From Methanobrevibacter sp. (GTDB lineage Archaea; Methanobacteriota; Methanobacteria; Methanobacteriales; Methanobacteriaceae), in the NCBI GenBank assembly GCA_031289975.1, contig JAITOM010000151.1:1-12588 (forward strand): a stretch of 12,588 bases of DNA, read 5' to 3'. The translations under genes and the position numbers were made by a program. The notes below the pieces were generated by a model. That model worked only from the letters and a program-made list of their open reading frames with translations. It was not told where the DNA came from and searched no databases. This document shows positions 1-8,119 of this stretch, piece by piece (position 1 is the first letter of the stretch; the number at the start of each line of letters is the position of its first letter).

Positions 1-1069
1 CACTATTATTTGTACTGTTAAGAACCATTGTATAATTTAAAGAAAGATTATCACCAAATTTTTCTGTAGTATTAGTTCTTGTCCAGCTATCATTAACAGA
101 TAATTGAATCACAAAATAAGTATCAGGATCAGCAGGAGAACTTAGACCTGCAAGGCTTATATTGTTAGTACCCCACCAATTATAATCATAAACAACATTA
201 TTAGAAGTAGTATATAAGTTTGCTCCATTAGATGCATTATTATTGCATATACGGTTATAGCTAATATTACCACTATTACCTATATTTACTCCACCAGCAC
301 TACCAGTTGCGATGTTATTGATTATATTACAAGCACTCACATTACCACTATAGATGTATACTCCACCACCAGGACTATTTGCTTTGTTGTTAGTGATATT
401 ACAACCAATCATATTACCATACACAATGTATGCACCACCGCCAGCATTATTTATTGCAGTATTACCTGTGATATTACAATCTATCACATTACCAGTATCT
501 ATGTTTACTCCACCACCACTACCACTTGTTGCGGTGTTACCTATGATATTACAACCTATCACATTATTATTACCATTACGGAGACTGAAATATATTCCAC
601 CACCACTACCAGCGCTTGCGAAGTTTTGTGTGATGTTACAATTACTTATAGTTGTATTATTAGCATTACTGTATACTCCGCCAGCCCTACCATCATTTGA
701 AGATTGTGTGTTGTTTCCTCCTGTTATTGTTAATCCATCGAGTGTAACATTATTACTATTTATCATGAATACTCTCTTATTTTTACCAGTAGCATTAATA
801 ATTGGATTAGCACCATCCACAGCTTTTATAGTGAGACTATCTACAGTAACATTAATATCATAATCACCATCACTATTATATACTCCATCATTAAGTTCTA
901 TAATATCACCAGGACTTGAACTATTGATGGCATCCTGTATACTATCACCAGGATTTAATTGAGATAATGGTTCTGGAAATGATGGTTCTGCTGATATCAG
1001 ATACACTAAACTCATGATACTTAAAATACTCATTAAAATTATAATTTTCTTATTATTTTTTTTCAACAT
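1..1069 (-). CDS. Secreted adhesin-like protein, right-handed beta-helix type (partial, C-terminus outside window)
   Basis: I translated this from the minus strand; 356 complete codons are visible and the gene continues past base 1. The ATG at 1069 is preceded by GGAGAT (1079-1084 on the opposite strand), 9 nt upstream. Residues 1-27 look like a signal peptide: a lysine/asparagine-rich start (KKNNKK), a hydrophobic stretch IIILMSILSIMSLVYL, then ISA before E28. Next comes a motif typical of these proteins, PGDSIQDAINSSSPGDIIEL, and then about six imperfect repeats of 22-28 residues, each with GGGVYI-like and NCNITGNTA-like strands, as expected of a parallel beta-helix. The helix ends with YNWWG, followed by an apparently Ig-like segment (FVIQLSVNDSW). 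Many Asn-x-Ser/Thr sites suggest glycosylation. Methanobrevibacter genomes carry large families of such adhesin-like proteins, thought to sit on the pseudomurein wall and bind host or partner cells. Ligand and anchoring are unknown because the C-terminus is missing. Confidence 0.85.
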   Translation of the reverse strand, partial: MLKKNNKKIIILMSILSIMSLVYLISAEPSFPEPLSQLNPGDSIQDAINSSSPGDIIELNDGVYNSDGDYDINVTVDSLTIKAVDGANPIINATGKNKRVFMINSNNVTLDGLTITGGNNTQSSNDGRAGGVYSNANNTTISNCNITQNFASAGSGGGIYFSLRNGNNNVIGCNIIGNTATSGSGGGVNIDTGNVIDCNITGNTAINNAGGGAYIVYGNMIGCNITNNKANSPGGGVYIYSGNVSACNIINNIATGSAGGVNIGNSGNISYNRICNNNASNGANLYTTSNNVVYDYNWWGTNNISLAGLSSPADPDTYFVIQLSVNDSWTRTNTTEKFGDNLSLNYTMVLNSTNNS

Positions 1070-1244
1070 TATTAAAATATCTCCTTTTATTTTATTATAC
1101 ATATTTAATACATTATTACAATAATTAAAAATACCAATTTCACCTATTTTAAAGAATTTTCTTCCAAATTCTCTGAAATAGCAATTCTCTAATTTTTTTT
1201 GGGTTCAGAATTACCCACAATTTCCTTCATCTATAATCACTATT

Positions 1245-1287
1245 TAATAACTCTTATTTATTTTAATAATAACTCTTATTTATTTTA
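1245..1287. repeat. 22-bp-period tandem duplication
   Basis: A 21-base unit beginning TAATAACTCTTATTTATTTT occurs at 1245-1265 and again at 1267-1287. The 15-mer ATAACTCTTATTTAT inside it also occurs near 11514-11528, beside the MITE B array. The unit lies in the spacer upstream of the adhesin gene. Apart from this duplication and a T8 run at 1193-1200, the spacer 1070-1351 shows no gene or clear promoter. Confidence 0.6.
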
Positions 1288-1351
1288 TTTTTAGTTTATT
1301 TTAAAAAAAAATTAAAATGTTATATGTTAATAAATAATATCCTAATAATAA

Positions 1352-1498
1352 TCATTCAGTAACTATTATAGGAATTTGTCCAGCAGGACGACCATCAAGA
1401 GCATACACTTTTAAAAAACCCTCTCCAACTTTAACTGCTGTTATAGTTAATGTATTATCATTTTTCGCAGCAGCAGCAATACCATAATGTATGTAATA
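1352..1498 (-). pseudogene. C-terminal remnant of a surface (adhesin-like) protein
   Basis: On the minus strand the frame between the stop at 1499-1501 and the TGA at 1352-1354 encodes about 48 residues, including GIAAAAKNDNTLTITAV, then KVGEGFLKVYALDGRPAG and IPIIVTE at the end. The alternating hydrophobic pattern and the LKVYALDGRPAG phrase look like the last Ig-like domain of a secreted methanobacterial surface protein. There is no start codon or ribosome-binding site, and the frame closes about 20 bp before MITE A copy 1. The simplest reading is the surviving 3' end of an adhesin gene whose upstream part was lost near the element. Family assignment is by pattern only; a chance frame is less likely because base composition and residue choice here differ from the surrounding AT-rich spacer. 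Confidence 0.5.
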
Positions 1499-1521
1499 TT
1501 AGCAAAAGCATGTTCAATGAT

Positions 1522-1665
1522 GGTACTATAAAAAGAGGATGGAAATTCACAATTTGGAATTTGGATTTTAGAATAAAAGCATTAAGCCCATATACATGTC
1601 ATTAAACTTTTATCGTCTGTTTTCAATTTTTCAATTGTGAAAATCCATGCTAATTTTACAGTACC
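1522..1665. mobile_element. MITE A, copy 1 (144 bp, ~33-bp terminal inverted repeats)
   Basis: The left end GGTACTATAAAAAGAGGATG and the reverse complement of the right end GGTACTGTAAAATTAGCATG match with few differences, and the similarity continues through TTCACAAT for about 33 bases. The body holds no coding frame. A second element of exactly the same length lies at 11954-12097, with about 15 differences by eye (about 90% identity). Size, terminal inverted repeats and lack of coding capacity fit a non-autonomous miniature element. No clear target-site duplication is visible. The parent transposase is not in the window and I do not assign a family. Confidence 0.75.
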
Positions 1666-1707
1666 TAAAATATTAAATAAAAATTATTAAAATATTAAAT
1701 AAAAATC
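1666..1707. repeat. ~21-bp tandem duplication beside MITE A
   Basis: TAAAATATTAAATAAAAATT at the element's right border is repeated immediately downstream with one or two changes. It is low-complexity AT-rich sequence, so its significance is uncertain. The remainder of the spacer to 1864 holds only AT-rich sequence with several TATA-like strings (for example near 1767-1779), none of which I can single out as the promoter of the PRC-barrel gene. Confidence 0.4.
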
Positions 1708-1864
1708 AAAGATTAAGATAATTAGTACTAATAAATTCATTAATGATAATAGAATTATTAATGATATTATAAATATATTAAATGTATATTATAGTAATAC
1801 ATAAATAAAACTGATAAATAAAATACATTCTTGAATTAATGAAAAAAAATGGAGCTGATGAAAT

Positions 1865-2224
1865 ATGGTGGAAGTTTCAAATCTTTATAACTTAGATATA
1901 TATACTGTTGAAGGATTGTTTGTAGGAAAAGTTGTGGATGTTGTTCTCAATATAAAGCTTGGAATAATCTCAAAACTTAAAGTAAGAACTTTTGATATTG
2001 GAGAAAAAAAAGATGTTGGAATTATGGATATGATTAAAACAAATTTTCAACTTATTCCTGATGAAAATCATAACAATAAAGCATATAGTAATGAACTATT
2101 TGATATAGAGTATGATAAAGTTAAAGCAATTGGAGATATAATGTTAATAGATCCAAGAAATTTAACAAGTACATCTCAAGAACCTAATCCTCAAATTAAT
2201 AAAACATTAAGTGATGAATTATAA
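1865..2224 (+). CDS. Small PRC-barrel domain protein
   Basis: This 119-residue cytoplasmic protein has no signal or membrane segment. Residues about 6-42 carry the PRC-barrel pattern: LYNLDIYTVEGLFVGKVVDV, then a short strand pair ending ISKLKVR. A charged, less typical insert (about 44-80) follows, and the fold closes with VKAIGDIMLIDP (about 88-99) before a polar tail of some 20 residues. The start is supported by GGAGCTGATG at 1851-1860, a good match to the archaeal Shine-Dalgarno consensus, 4 nt before the ATG. PRC-barrel proteins of archaea are thought to act as small protein-protein interaction modules; haloarchaeal CdpB-type members take part in FtsZ/SepF-based cell division. That this protein does the same is only a possibility. 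It stands alone, with 176 bp to the next gene. Confidence 0.8.
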   Translation: MVEVSNLYNLDIYTVEGLFVGKVVDVVLNIKLGIISKLKVRTFDIGEKKDVGIMDMIKTNFQLIPDENHNNKAYSNELFDIEYDKVKAIGDIMLIDPRNLTSTSQEPNPQINKTLSDEL

Positions 2225-2317
2225 AAATATAGCTTTTAATTAATTTAAAGTAGCAACACTGAACCATAAATAGCTAATCTTTTATTTTATTATCATTCTT
2301 TAAAATATAAATTATCC

Positions 2318-2324
2318 TTTTTTT
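2318..2324 (+). terminator. Possible oligo-T terminator after the PRC-barrel gene
   Basis: A T7 run preceded by ATCC lies about 95 bp after the stop codon. Archaeal transcription often ends at U-rich tracts without a hairpin. In such an AT-rich background this is weak evidence. Confidence 0.25.
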
Positions 2325-2338
2325 AATTAATGTTAATT

Positions 2339-2346
2339 GTATATAT
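2339..2346 (+). promoter_or_regulatory. Possible archaeal TATA box for aspDH-thg1
   Basis: GTATATAT lies about 55-62 bp before the start codon, which would place transcription start near 2366-2370 and give a leader of about 30 nt. TATA-like strings are common by chance at this base composition. Confidence 0.35.
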
Positions 2347-2400
2347 CTTTAGTTAATAATTTAACTGTATTATAAACTTTATTTTTAATCTAGTGATTAT

Positions 2401-3162
2401 ATGATAGTGGGTATACTTGGATGTGGAGCAATATCTAATCTTATTATTAATAAAATCGAGAATAATAATGAAATAATGGTTAAATATTTTTATGATAGGG
2501 ATATTGAGAAAGCTAAAAACTTAGCATGTATATCCAATGGAACTGCTGTTTTAGATTTTCAGGACATGGTTGATAAAGTAGATTTAATTTTAGAATCAGC
2601 ATCACAAATCGCTGTTAAAGAGTTCATTCCGCAGGTTCTTAAAAAAGGCAAAGATGTTATTGTAATGAGTGTTGGTGCATTATTAGATAAGGATTTATGG
2701 AATGAAATGAAAGATATTTCAAAAAAAACAGGTGCTAAAATTCATATTCCAAGTGGTGCAATAGCTGGTTTAGATGCAATAAAAGCTGGTTCTGTAGGAG
2801 AAATAAAAAAGGTTGTATTAACCACAAGAAAGTCACCAAGTTCATTAGGGAGAGATGTGAGCAAAAAAGAAGTTCTATTTGTTGGTAAAGCAAGTGAAGC
2901 TGTTAAAAAGTTTCCATTAAACATTAATGTTGCAGCTACATTAAGTATTGCTTCTAATTTAGATATTGATGTTGAAATTCTTGTTGATCCTAAGATTGAT
3001 AGAAATATTCATCAAGTGTTTGTAAAAGGTGATTTTGGTGAATTTACAACTGAAACTGAAAATTTACCTTGTGAATCGAATCCTAAAACAAGTATTCTTG
3101 CTGCTTATTCTGCAATTCAGCTATTAAATGGTCTTACTGAACCATTCAATTTAGGTACATGA
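2401..3162 (+). CDS. nadX: L-aspartate dehydrogenase (EC 1.4.1.21)
   Basis: The protein has 253 residues, the usual family size. It oxidises L-aspartate with NAD(P)+ to iminoaspartate, the precursor that quinolinate synthase (NadA) uses in de novo NAD synthesis; it stands in for L-aspartate oxidase and suits an anaerobe. The N-terminal Rossmann motif is VGILGCGAIS (residues 3-12), followed by ESAS (65-68), the loop PSGAIAGLDAIKAG (117-130), and KSPSS (144-148). The catalytic domain has the family signature FPLNINVAATLSIA (171-184) and the expected catalytic histidine in RNIHQV (H204), close to the family's conserved asparagine-histidine pattern. The start at 2401 keeps the glycine motif at the N-terminus. 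Upstream AGTGAT (about 2391-2396) is a weak ribosome-binding site. Thg1 begins 36 bp downstream on the same strand, so co-transcription is likely. nadA and nadC are not in view. Confidence 0.92.
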   Translation: MIVGILGCGAISNLIINKIENNNEIMVKYFYDRDIEKAKNLACISNGTAVLDFQDMVDKVDLILESASQIAVKEFIPQVLKKGKDVIVMSVGALLDKDLWNEMKDISKKTGAKIHIPSGAIAGLDAIKAGSVGEIKKVVLTTRKSPSSLGRDVSKKEVLFVGKASEAVKKFPLNINVAATLSIASNLDIDVEILVDPKIDRNIHQVFVKGDFGEFTTETENLPCESNPKTSILAAYSAIQLLNGLTEPFNLGT

Positions 3163-3198
3163 TTTTAATTCCTTAAATTTTAAAATCAAAGAATATTT

Positions 3199-3963
3199 AT
3201 GATTGATTTTATGAAAGAACATGAAATTTATTCTGAAATTAAAGTACCATTAAGTTCAAGCCTAATTTTAAGGTTAGATGGCAAGAATTTTCATGGCTTA
3301 AGTAAAAAATTAGATCTGAAAACACCGTTTGATTACGACTTTGTAGTGATGATGGTCAATGCAGGTTTAGATATTTTTAAAGAATTTTCACCATTATTTA
3401 TCTATATTTTTTCGGATGAAATCAATATTCTTTTTAATCATATTCCTTTTTCTGGAAGAATAGAGAAATTAAATTCTATTTTTTCAAGTATAGCTTCAAG
3501 TTCCTTAACTTTAAGTGTAGAACAATATAGGAAAGATTTAGTTAATCATAGGAAACATAACAAAGAATATAATGATAGAAATGTTTTATTTCCAATAGCT
3601 TTTGATTCACGACTTATTCCAATTTCAAACAATGAAATTTTTAGCTATTTTAAATGGAGGCAGGATGAAGCCTACAGAAACTGCATGAATAGCTATGGAT
3701 ACTGGGCTTTAAAAGAAGAATATGAAGGTGATGAACTTAAAAAAATGATTCATGGCTTTAAATTATCTGATATTCATGAATATTTATTTAAAAAAAAAGG
3801 GATTAATTTAGGAAAATTGTCTACTTGGCAAAGAAGAGGAATTGGTATTTATAAAAAAGATATAAAAAATTCATCACAAAATAATAAAAACTTAAAACAA
3901 AAGAAATTCGTCTTTGTAGATGAAAACTTAGCTAAATTTAATAAAGATTTTTTTAATTTTTAA
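3199..3963 (+). CDS. thg1: tRNA-His guanylyltransferase (Thg1 family, archaeal)
   Basis: The protein has 254 residues. Thg1 enzymes are 3'-5' polymerases that add a guanosine to the 5' end (position -1) of tRNA-His, the identity element for histidyl-tRNA synthetase; archaeal members are known for template-dependent addition opposite C73. The palm domain carries LRLDGKNFHG (24-33), with metal-binding D27, and FSDEINILF (71-79), with D73 and E74, matching the two-metal carboxylates of the family. Further signatures are RNVLFPIAFDSR (about 127-138), WRQDEAYRNCMNSYGYW (about 153-169) and a basic C-terminal segment, GKLSTWQRRGIGIYKK. All catalytic residues are present. Two starts are possible, 3199 and an in-frame ATG at 3211 (M5); neither has a strong ribosome-binding site. 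The gene follows aspartate dehydrogenase by 36 bp, with no evident functional link. Its end is T-rich, which may aid termination. Confidence 0.9.
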   Translation: MIDFMKEHEIYSEIKVPLSSSLILRLDGKNFHGLSKKLDLKTPFDYDFVVMMVNAGLDIFKEFSPLFIYIFSDEINILFNHIPFSGRIEKLNSIFSSIASSSLTLSVEQYRKDLVNHRKHNKEYNDRNVLFPIAFDSRLIPISNNEIFSYFKWRQDEAYRNCMNSYGYWALKEEYEGDELKKMIHGFKLSDIHEYLFKKKGINLGKLSTWQRRGIGIYKKDIKNSSQNNKNLKQKKFVFVDENLAKFNKDFFNF

Positions 3964-3983
3964 TTTTACCCATAGACAAATTA

Positions 3984-4004
3984 GGCTCATGCACACGACA
4001 TGCC
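3984..4004. other. Short GC-richer hairpin after thg1
   Basis: GGCTCATG and CATGCC can pair as a six-base-pair stem (GGC/GCC and ATG/CAT) with a two-base bulge and a CACACGA loop. It stands out in AT-rich sequence 20 bp after the thg1 stop. It is not followed by a T-run, so a classical terminator is unlikely. Confidence 0.35.
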
Positions 4005-4022
4005 AGGAAATTTTAATTAATT

Positions 4023-4206
4023 TACAGTCATTATGGAAAATTTCTTAATTTTTGAATGATAATTTTTTTATTAATTCGTTCAATTTCAAATATTAATTTA
4101 TAAAAATCTATTATTTTAAATTTTAAATAATATAAATATATTTTGATTAATATAAATAATTTTAAATTAATATTTCTTAATAATATTTATTTTTAAAAAA
4201 GTTATT
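4023..4206 (+). mobile_element. MITE B, copy 1 (right end missing)
   Basis: The copy begins with a degraded end (GTCATTATGGAAAATTTCTT) and follows copy 2 closely through the internal AT-rich body (for example TTTATAAAAATCTATTATTT). It stops where copy 2 begins and lacks the right terminal repeat. This looks like a tandem duplication or an insertion of copy 2 into copy 1. No coding frame is present. Confidence 0.65.
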
Positions 4207-4420
4207 TATACTCATTTTGGAAAATTTCTTAAATTTTGGACGATGATCTTTTTTATTAAATTATTTAATTTCAAATATTAATTTATAAAAATCTATTATT
4301 TTAAATTTTAAATAATATAAATTTATTTTAAATAATATAAATAATTTTAAATTAATATTTTTTAATAATATTTATTTCTTAAAAAAGTTATTTATTAAGA
4401 GCTTTATCAAAGCCACTATG
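4207..4420 (+). mobile_element. MITE B, copy 2 (complete, ~214 bp)
   Basis: The left end TATACTCATTTTGGAAAATT and the right end, read on the other strand as CATAGTGGCTTTGATAAAGC, are imperfect inverted repeats of about 26 bp, both closing on CTTAA. The body is AT-rich and non-coding. A third copy lies in reverse orientation at 11586-11827 with clearer ends, confirming the boundaries. Confidence 0.65.
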
Positions 4421-4474
4421 AATTGAAAATAACTATAATTTTCTATTTCATTAATAATGGGTTGGGGAACAATT

Positions 4475-4510
4475 ATTATTGTCCTTTATTATTGTCCTTT
4501 ATTTTTTTTT
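4475..4510 (+). terminator. Duplicated 13-mer leading into a T9 run
   Basis: ATTATTGTCCTTT is present twice in tandem and is followed by A and nine T residues (4502-4510). The first copy can pair with the upstream GGAACAAT, with one bulged A. The hairpin plus T-run resembles a terminator, yet no gene reads into it from the left, so it may end a short unannotated transcript. The rest of 4421-4705 is AT-rich, with a repeated ATTGTTAGTTTTAAA (about 4567 and 4600), and I see no gene in it. Confidence 0.3.
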
Positions 4511-4705
4511 AAAATAGCTATTAATATTTTAATATATACTATATCCTATTTAAAATAAGTATATATTATTGTTAGTTTTAAAAATATTATTTTATATAAA
4601 TTGTTAGTTTTAAAGATTTAAATAGTCATATTACAATTATAAACTTATTATTATAAAAAATAAGATCAGTATAATACTAATATTAAGTTTTTGACTTTCA
4701 TGATA

Positions 4706-4730
4706 GACAAACTTTTCCAAAATCACTATA
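4706..4730 (-). repeat. Solitary MITE B-like end upstream of the restriction gene
   Basis: Read on the minus strand the sequence is TATAGTGATTTTGGAAAAGT, a near-perfect match to the MITE B terminal repeat. It faces left, away from the restriction-modification gene. It may be the right boundary of an older, larger element starting in the 4023-4207 array. Confidence 0.5.
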
Positions 4731-4800
4731 AATCAATGGTTATTTATATTTTTAATAATAATATTCACAAATGTAGATTATTTCATGTTATTGTAATCAT

Positions 4801-4843
4801 GTTTATATAAGTTATTAGGGTTATAAAAAATAGAATATGAGGT
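4801..4843 (+). promoter_or_regulatory. Promoter and ribosome-binding site of the restriction-modification gene
   Basis: TTTATATA at 4802-4809 is an exact match to the methanogen TATA-box core. A start some 25 bp downstream (about 4830) would leave a leader of under 20 nt carrying GAGGT (4839-4843), 4 nt before the ATG. Confidence 0.55.
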
Positions 4844-4847
4844 TTAT

Positions 4848-7800
4848 ATGATATATAACAATTTATTAGACCTACAAAATGCTTATAAAAAGTATGGAAA
4901 AGGAACCGTACTTAATGAGCATAAAGAAGCTTTAAATGAATGGTGGAAACTTTTAAATTTAGGGGAATTATCAAATAAGATGGAGGATTATCCTAAATTC
5001 CAGAAATATATCTTAAAAGGTATTCTTGGTTATTCTGTTGAGGATCATGAGTTTGAAAAATCTCATGTGAATGGACGAGTTGAGTACACAATCCTTAAGG
5101 ATAATAAACCATATATAGTATTTGAAGTTAAAGGAACCCAATTTAAGGATTTAAATAAAATATGGAAGAGAGGGCAGTGCTGTAACACAAGCATTCAAGT
5201 ATGCTAATGAAAAAACAAGTATAGAATGGGTCATGGTAACTAATTATCATGAATTCAGACTTTACAACTATAATAAATCAAAAGAAAGATATATTAGTTT
5301 TAAATTTGAGGATTTAAAACCTGATTTAAATACATTCCATGATAAAAATATCAAATACTTTCTTCTATGTTTTTCTAAAAAATATATTGTTGAAAGAGAT
5401 GTTATAGGTAAATACATTGATTACATGGAAAAAGCAGATATAGGAAAAATTTTCTATAAAATATATAGTGAAGCCCGTGAAATATTAATAAGAGAATTAA
5501 TGGAGATTAATAATAAAAATCAGATAGAATCTATTAATTTAGCCCAGCAAATACTTAATCGCTATATTTTCATTTGTTTTTGTGAGGATAAAGGGTTAAT
5601 TCCTAATCATCCAAGTAGAGATGATATATTATATTTAGTAGAAAAAAGAAAATTAAGAGAAACCAAAATATGGAATGAAATGAATGAATTATTCATAGAT
5701 ATGAATGAAGGTAGTGATGATAGAAACATAAATGAATTCAATAGTGGATTATTTAAAGATGATATTTCTCAATTAATAATTAGGGATAAAATTGAAGATG
5801 AATGTTTTTATAAAGGGATTAAAGAGATTGAAGCCCCTTCATTTTATGAAGGTAGATTGAATGATGAATTAATAGAAGTACCTAAAATTAATCGCCTATA
5901 TAAATCTCTACTTCGAATATCGTATCATGATTTCAAATCAGATATAGATGTAAACATATTAGGGGAAATATTTGAAAGAAGTATTGGGGATATAGAGAAA
6001 ATTAAAGAGGGAAAAATAGATGAAACTAAAAAAGGCATTGTATACACCAATGAAAAAATAACGAAAAATATTTGTGAAAATACAATAATTCCTTATTTAA
6101 GTCAAACAGGAGATATAAATAAGATAGATAAATTAATCAATCAATACAAAAATGATTTAAAAATATTGGAGGACAAACTAAAAAATATTCATATATTGGA
6201 TCCTGCATGTGGGTCTGGTGCATTTCTAAACCAGGTGATTGACTTATTAGTGTCTATACACAATGCAATTTATAAAGAAAAACATCCTGAACTTAATATA
6301 GAAGAAAATGAAGAGAAATTTAACATTCATCAAAGCATGATAGACAGTATAAGAAATAATATTTATGGGGTGGATTTAAACAAGGAATCTGTTGAAATAA
6401 CTAAACTTTCATTGTTTTTAAAAACAGCTGACGAGAAATCTAAGCTACCAAATCTTGATAAAAACATTAAAACAGGAAATAGTCTAATAAATGATTCACA
6501 GTATGGTGAACAATCATTCGATTGGAATATGGAATTTCCAGAAATAATGGGAGATGGAGGATTTGATATTGTCATTGGTAATCCACCATATATAAGGAGC
6601 AAAGATATAGAATATAAACCATATCTAAAACATTATGAAACATATACAGGAGATAATGACATTTATGTTTATTTTTTTGAGAAGGGAATGGAACTACTTA
6701 AAAATAATGGAAGATTAGGATTTATATGCTCCAATAAATATGAAAAAGCAAAATATGGGAAAAGACTAAGAAAATATCTTTTGCATTATAAAATCATAGG
6801 ATATGAAGATCGTACAGCTAAAAACGATTTTCCAACTGTTAATGTTGATCCAAGCATAATTTTAATATCAAAAGAATCACCCTTAACTAAACATGAAATT
6901 CAAGTGTATGAAGATTTTCATGACGAATTTAGAATGGAACAAAACTATTTAAATGAAGATTCATGGACATTTATAAATCAAAAATCAAGAGATTTAAAAA
7001 ATAAGATATGGACCAAAGGAGAACTCATAAAAAATATAGCTGAAATAAACATGAATCGTGGCATTACAACTGGGCTTAATGGAGCATTTATAATCAATGA
7101 ATCAACACGAGATAAATTAATCAAAGAAGATCAAAATAATAAAGATATAATTAAACCATTACTTCGGGGAGAAGATATAAAAAAGTGGATAATTGATTAT
7201 GCAAAATTATATATAATTTTTACTCGTAGAGGTATGGATATTGATAAATATTCTGTGATTAAAAATTATCTATCACAATTCAAAGAAGAATTAACCCCTA
7301 AAAAAACTAAAGATGAAAAAATTGGTAGAAAGGTAGGTGACTATAATTGGTATGAAATCCAAGATGTTACAGATTATTATAAAGATTTTGAAAAACCAAA
7401 AATAATCTGGGGAATGATAAGCGGAGAACCACAATATACAATAGATACTGATAAGTATTATATCTTAGCTCCAGGATGCCTTTTAACATCAAATTCTGAT
7501 CAAATTAATTTATATTATTTGTCAAGTTTATTTAATTCTAAAATTTTAGATTGGTATTTAGGCATAATTTCAGCATCTTTAGGAGGAGTTAAGATGCATA
7601 GCCCTCAATTTATTGAACAATTACCAATAATAATACCTTCAAAAGAAAAACAAGAGCATACTATAAAAATAGCTAAAAATATCAATAAATTTTCTCAATT
7701 TAAAACAGATGAAATTAATAGATTTATGGAAAGTTTAAATGATTATTTGAAAATTAAAGATATTAAACACGATGATTTTACTAAAAGAATGGATATATAC

Positions 7801-8055
7801 AAATATTATAATTTTAATTTTGTAAATTTCATGAAAGAACTTAAAAAGAAAGTTAAAAGGCAAAAAGATAAGAAACTATTAGATAAAGAGTTCATAATGG
7901 AAGAATTAAAAGAAAGATATGAAAATAGCACTAATAAAATAAATGAGATGGATTTAAAACTATATTCTCTTGAATATGATATAAATCATGCTATTTATAA
8001 TATATATGGTTTAACAACCGATGAGATAGATATAATAGAAAAAAAGGCTCTCTAA
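4848..8055 (+). pseudogene. Type IIG-like restriction-modification enzyme, Eco57I methylase class, broken by a one-base frameshift
   Basis: Two frames, 4848-5207 and one usable up to 8055 (first ATG 5233), together encode one protein. The second frame already reads GREGSAVTQAFKYANEKTS before its ATG, which continues the family pattern of the first frame. Removing one A from the A4 run at 5157-5160 restores a 1068-residue protein. Domains in the joined chain are: an HsdR-like PD-(D/E)XK nuclease (E79 in GRVEY; E93-V-K95 in FEVKG); a helical linker; an N6-adenine methylase with motif I DPACGSGAF (from 451) and motif IV NPPY (from 578); and a TaqI-like target-recognition domain (NRGITTGLNGAF from 736, SLGGVKMHSPQF from 910). 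A charged C-terminus follows. The enzyme should cut and methylate by itself; no partner gene is nearby. Catalytic motifs are intact, so the frameshift is recent or a sequencing error. The 5233 ATG has no convincing ribosome-binding site, and restart there would give a protein without the nuclease. Confidence 0.85.
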
Positions 8056-8119
8056 AAATTATTGTAGAAAAATTAAATCTTATTCCATTAAAATCTTTAA
8101 AAATAAATAATTAATTAAG

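Noticed and set aside
354..863. Plus-strand open frame rich in proline, leucine and valine
   Set aside because: It is the antisense shadow of the beta-helix adhesin on the minus strand. Its composition mirrors the Gly/Asn repeats, it has no ribosome-binding site, and the minus-strand frame has a signal peptide and repeats.
2742..2924. Minus-strand open frame inside aspartate dehydrogenase
   Set aside because: It lies wholly within a well-supported gene and has no motif or ribosome-binding site.
3964..4022. tRNA or small stable RNA gene after thg1
   Set aside because: The GC-richer patch is too short for a tRNA, and no cloverleaf or TTC-loop consensus could be found; only one small hairpin is supported.
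4848..5207. Independent small nuclease gene
   Set aside because: Its last residues after about position 104 are frameshift products, and the correct continuation is found at once in the next frame, so it is the 5' part of the restriction-modification gene.
6363..6602. Minus-strand open frame inside the methylase
   Set aside because: It is antisense to the methylase region leading into NPPY; the plus-strand motifs are decisive.
4848..8055. BREX (PglX) or Type I restriction locus
   Set aside because: The methylase resembles PglX-like proteins, but the nuclease domain is fused to it and there is no PglZ, BrxC, HsdR or HsdS gene nearby; a single-chain Type IIG enzyme fits better.
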